Below are positions 56,294 through 58,607 of a stretch of DNA of 58,607 bases, one piece after another. Position 1 is the first letter of the stretch. Every line of letters starts with the position of its first letter. Both the position numbers and the translations under genes were made by a program. The notes beneath the pieces were generated by a model. The model saw only the letters and a program-made list of their open reading frames with translations, did not search any database and was not told the DNA's origin. The DNA comes from Marinobacter sp. S0848L (GTDB lineage: Bacteria; Pseudomonadota; Gammaproteobacteria; Pseudomonadales; Oleiphilaceae): NCBI RefSeq assembly GCF_023016065.1, contig NZ_JALKAQ010000016.1:1-58607 (forward strand). Direction: 5' to 3'.

Positions 56294-56477
56294 TGTATCT
56301 CCTGACAAACTGTCTCCGGGCATCCGTGATCTGGATACAAGGATCGGAAGGCCATCGTGTCGAAAGCTAATACGACAGTATGGGCCAAAAGTATCGGTGG
56401 CACATTATGGACAATAATGTGCCCCGTCTCTACACTTGAAATGCTCACACATTGTGTGGGCAACGAATTCTATATTC
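56294..56477. other. tolC-thiC divergent spacer with two dyads
   Basis: GGCACATTAT (56399-56408) and ATAATGTGCC (56414-56423) are perfect 10-bp arms around a five-base loop. About 22 bases on, CACACATTGTGTG (56446-56458) is a second dyad. A TATATT box (56471-56476) may be the thiC -10. These dyads could be operators for tolC or thiC; no regulator can be named. Confidence 0.6.
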
Positions 56478-58548
<2,071 letters not shown>

Positions 58549-58564
58549 CTTTGGTGCTCTTGAT

Positions 58565-58586
58565 CTCCCAGCCTGTTGGTTGGGAG
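58565..58586 (+). terminator. Stem-loop after thiC
   Basis: CTCCCAGCC pairs with GGTTGGGAG (one G-T pair) around a TGTT loop, 17 bases after the thiC stop. The tail TTGTGAG is poor in T, so this is a probable but not certain terminator. Confidence 0.6.
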
Positions 58587-58607
58587 TTGTGAGCCGGGGT
58601 GGTGGGG

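Overview
The window is a chromosomal segment of a marine-type gammaproteobacterium. Gene content and order (tuf/S10-spc-alpha ribosomal cluster, uvrA-MFS-ssb, glnA-DUF4124-ntrBC, glnE-ilvE followed by an LPS core cluster, waaA-tolC-thiC) resemble Marinobacter and its Pseudomonas-like relatives. This assignment is inferred from protein and synteny memory; no database was searched. No rRNA, tRNA, insertion sequence, prophage, CRISPR array or clearly broken gene was seen.

Region 1 (1-13984, + strand) holds the 3' end of tuf, then the S10, spc and alpha ribosomal protein operons with secY, rpmJ and rpoA. Two strong sigma70 promoters (before rpsJ and before rpsM) each have their -35 box inside a DNA dyad that can form an RNA hairpin. 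Region 2 (14029-19158) holds a 93-bp near-palindrome, uvrA on the minus strand, a YajR-like MFS transporter and ssb. Region 3 (19186-24470) is the nitrogen module on the minus strand: glnA, a DUF4124 protein, ntrB and ntrC. Both glnA and ntrB have a recognisable sigma54 -24/-12 promoter and paired NtrC-type sites upstream, so the module looks autoregulated. glnE, which adenylylates GlnA, lies about 9 kb away.

Region 4 (24470-37442) is a housekeeping stretch: typA, a proline iminopeptidase, dtd, a porin, a YgiF-like triphosphatase, a two-gene minus-strand unit (RCK potassium channel, MgtE magnesium transporter), glnE, ilvE and a DUF6165 gene.

Region 5 (37452-54883) is a large lipopolysaccharide cluster: heptosyltransferase-like GT9, Kdo kinase (KdkA), a Stealth-family phosphotransferase, O-antigen ligase, a WaaY-like kinase, several GT4/GT2 glycosyltransferases, a ParB/sulfiredoxin-like orphan protein, two LpxL/LpxM-type acyltransferases, ManC, a YrbL-like kinase, an ELM1-family protein and WaaA (Kdo transferase). 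Three kinase-fold proteins plus a Stealth phosphotransferase suggest a heavily phosphorylated core. The ParB-like protein is the least explained gene in the window. Region 6 (54932-58607) holds a TolC-family outer membrane channel and thiC preceded by a TPP riboswitch.
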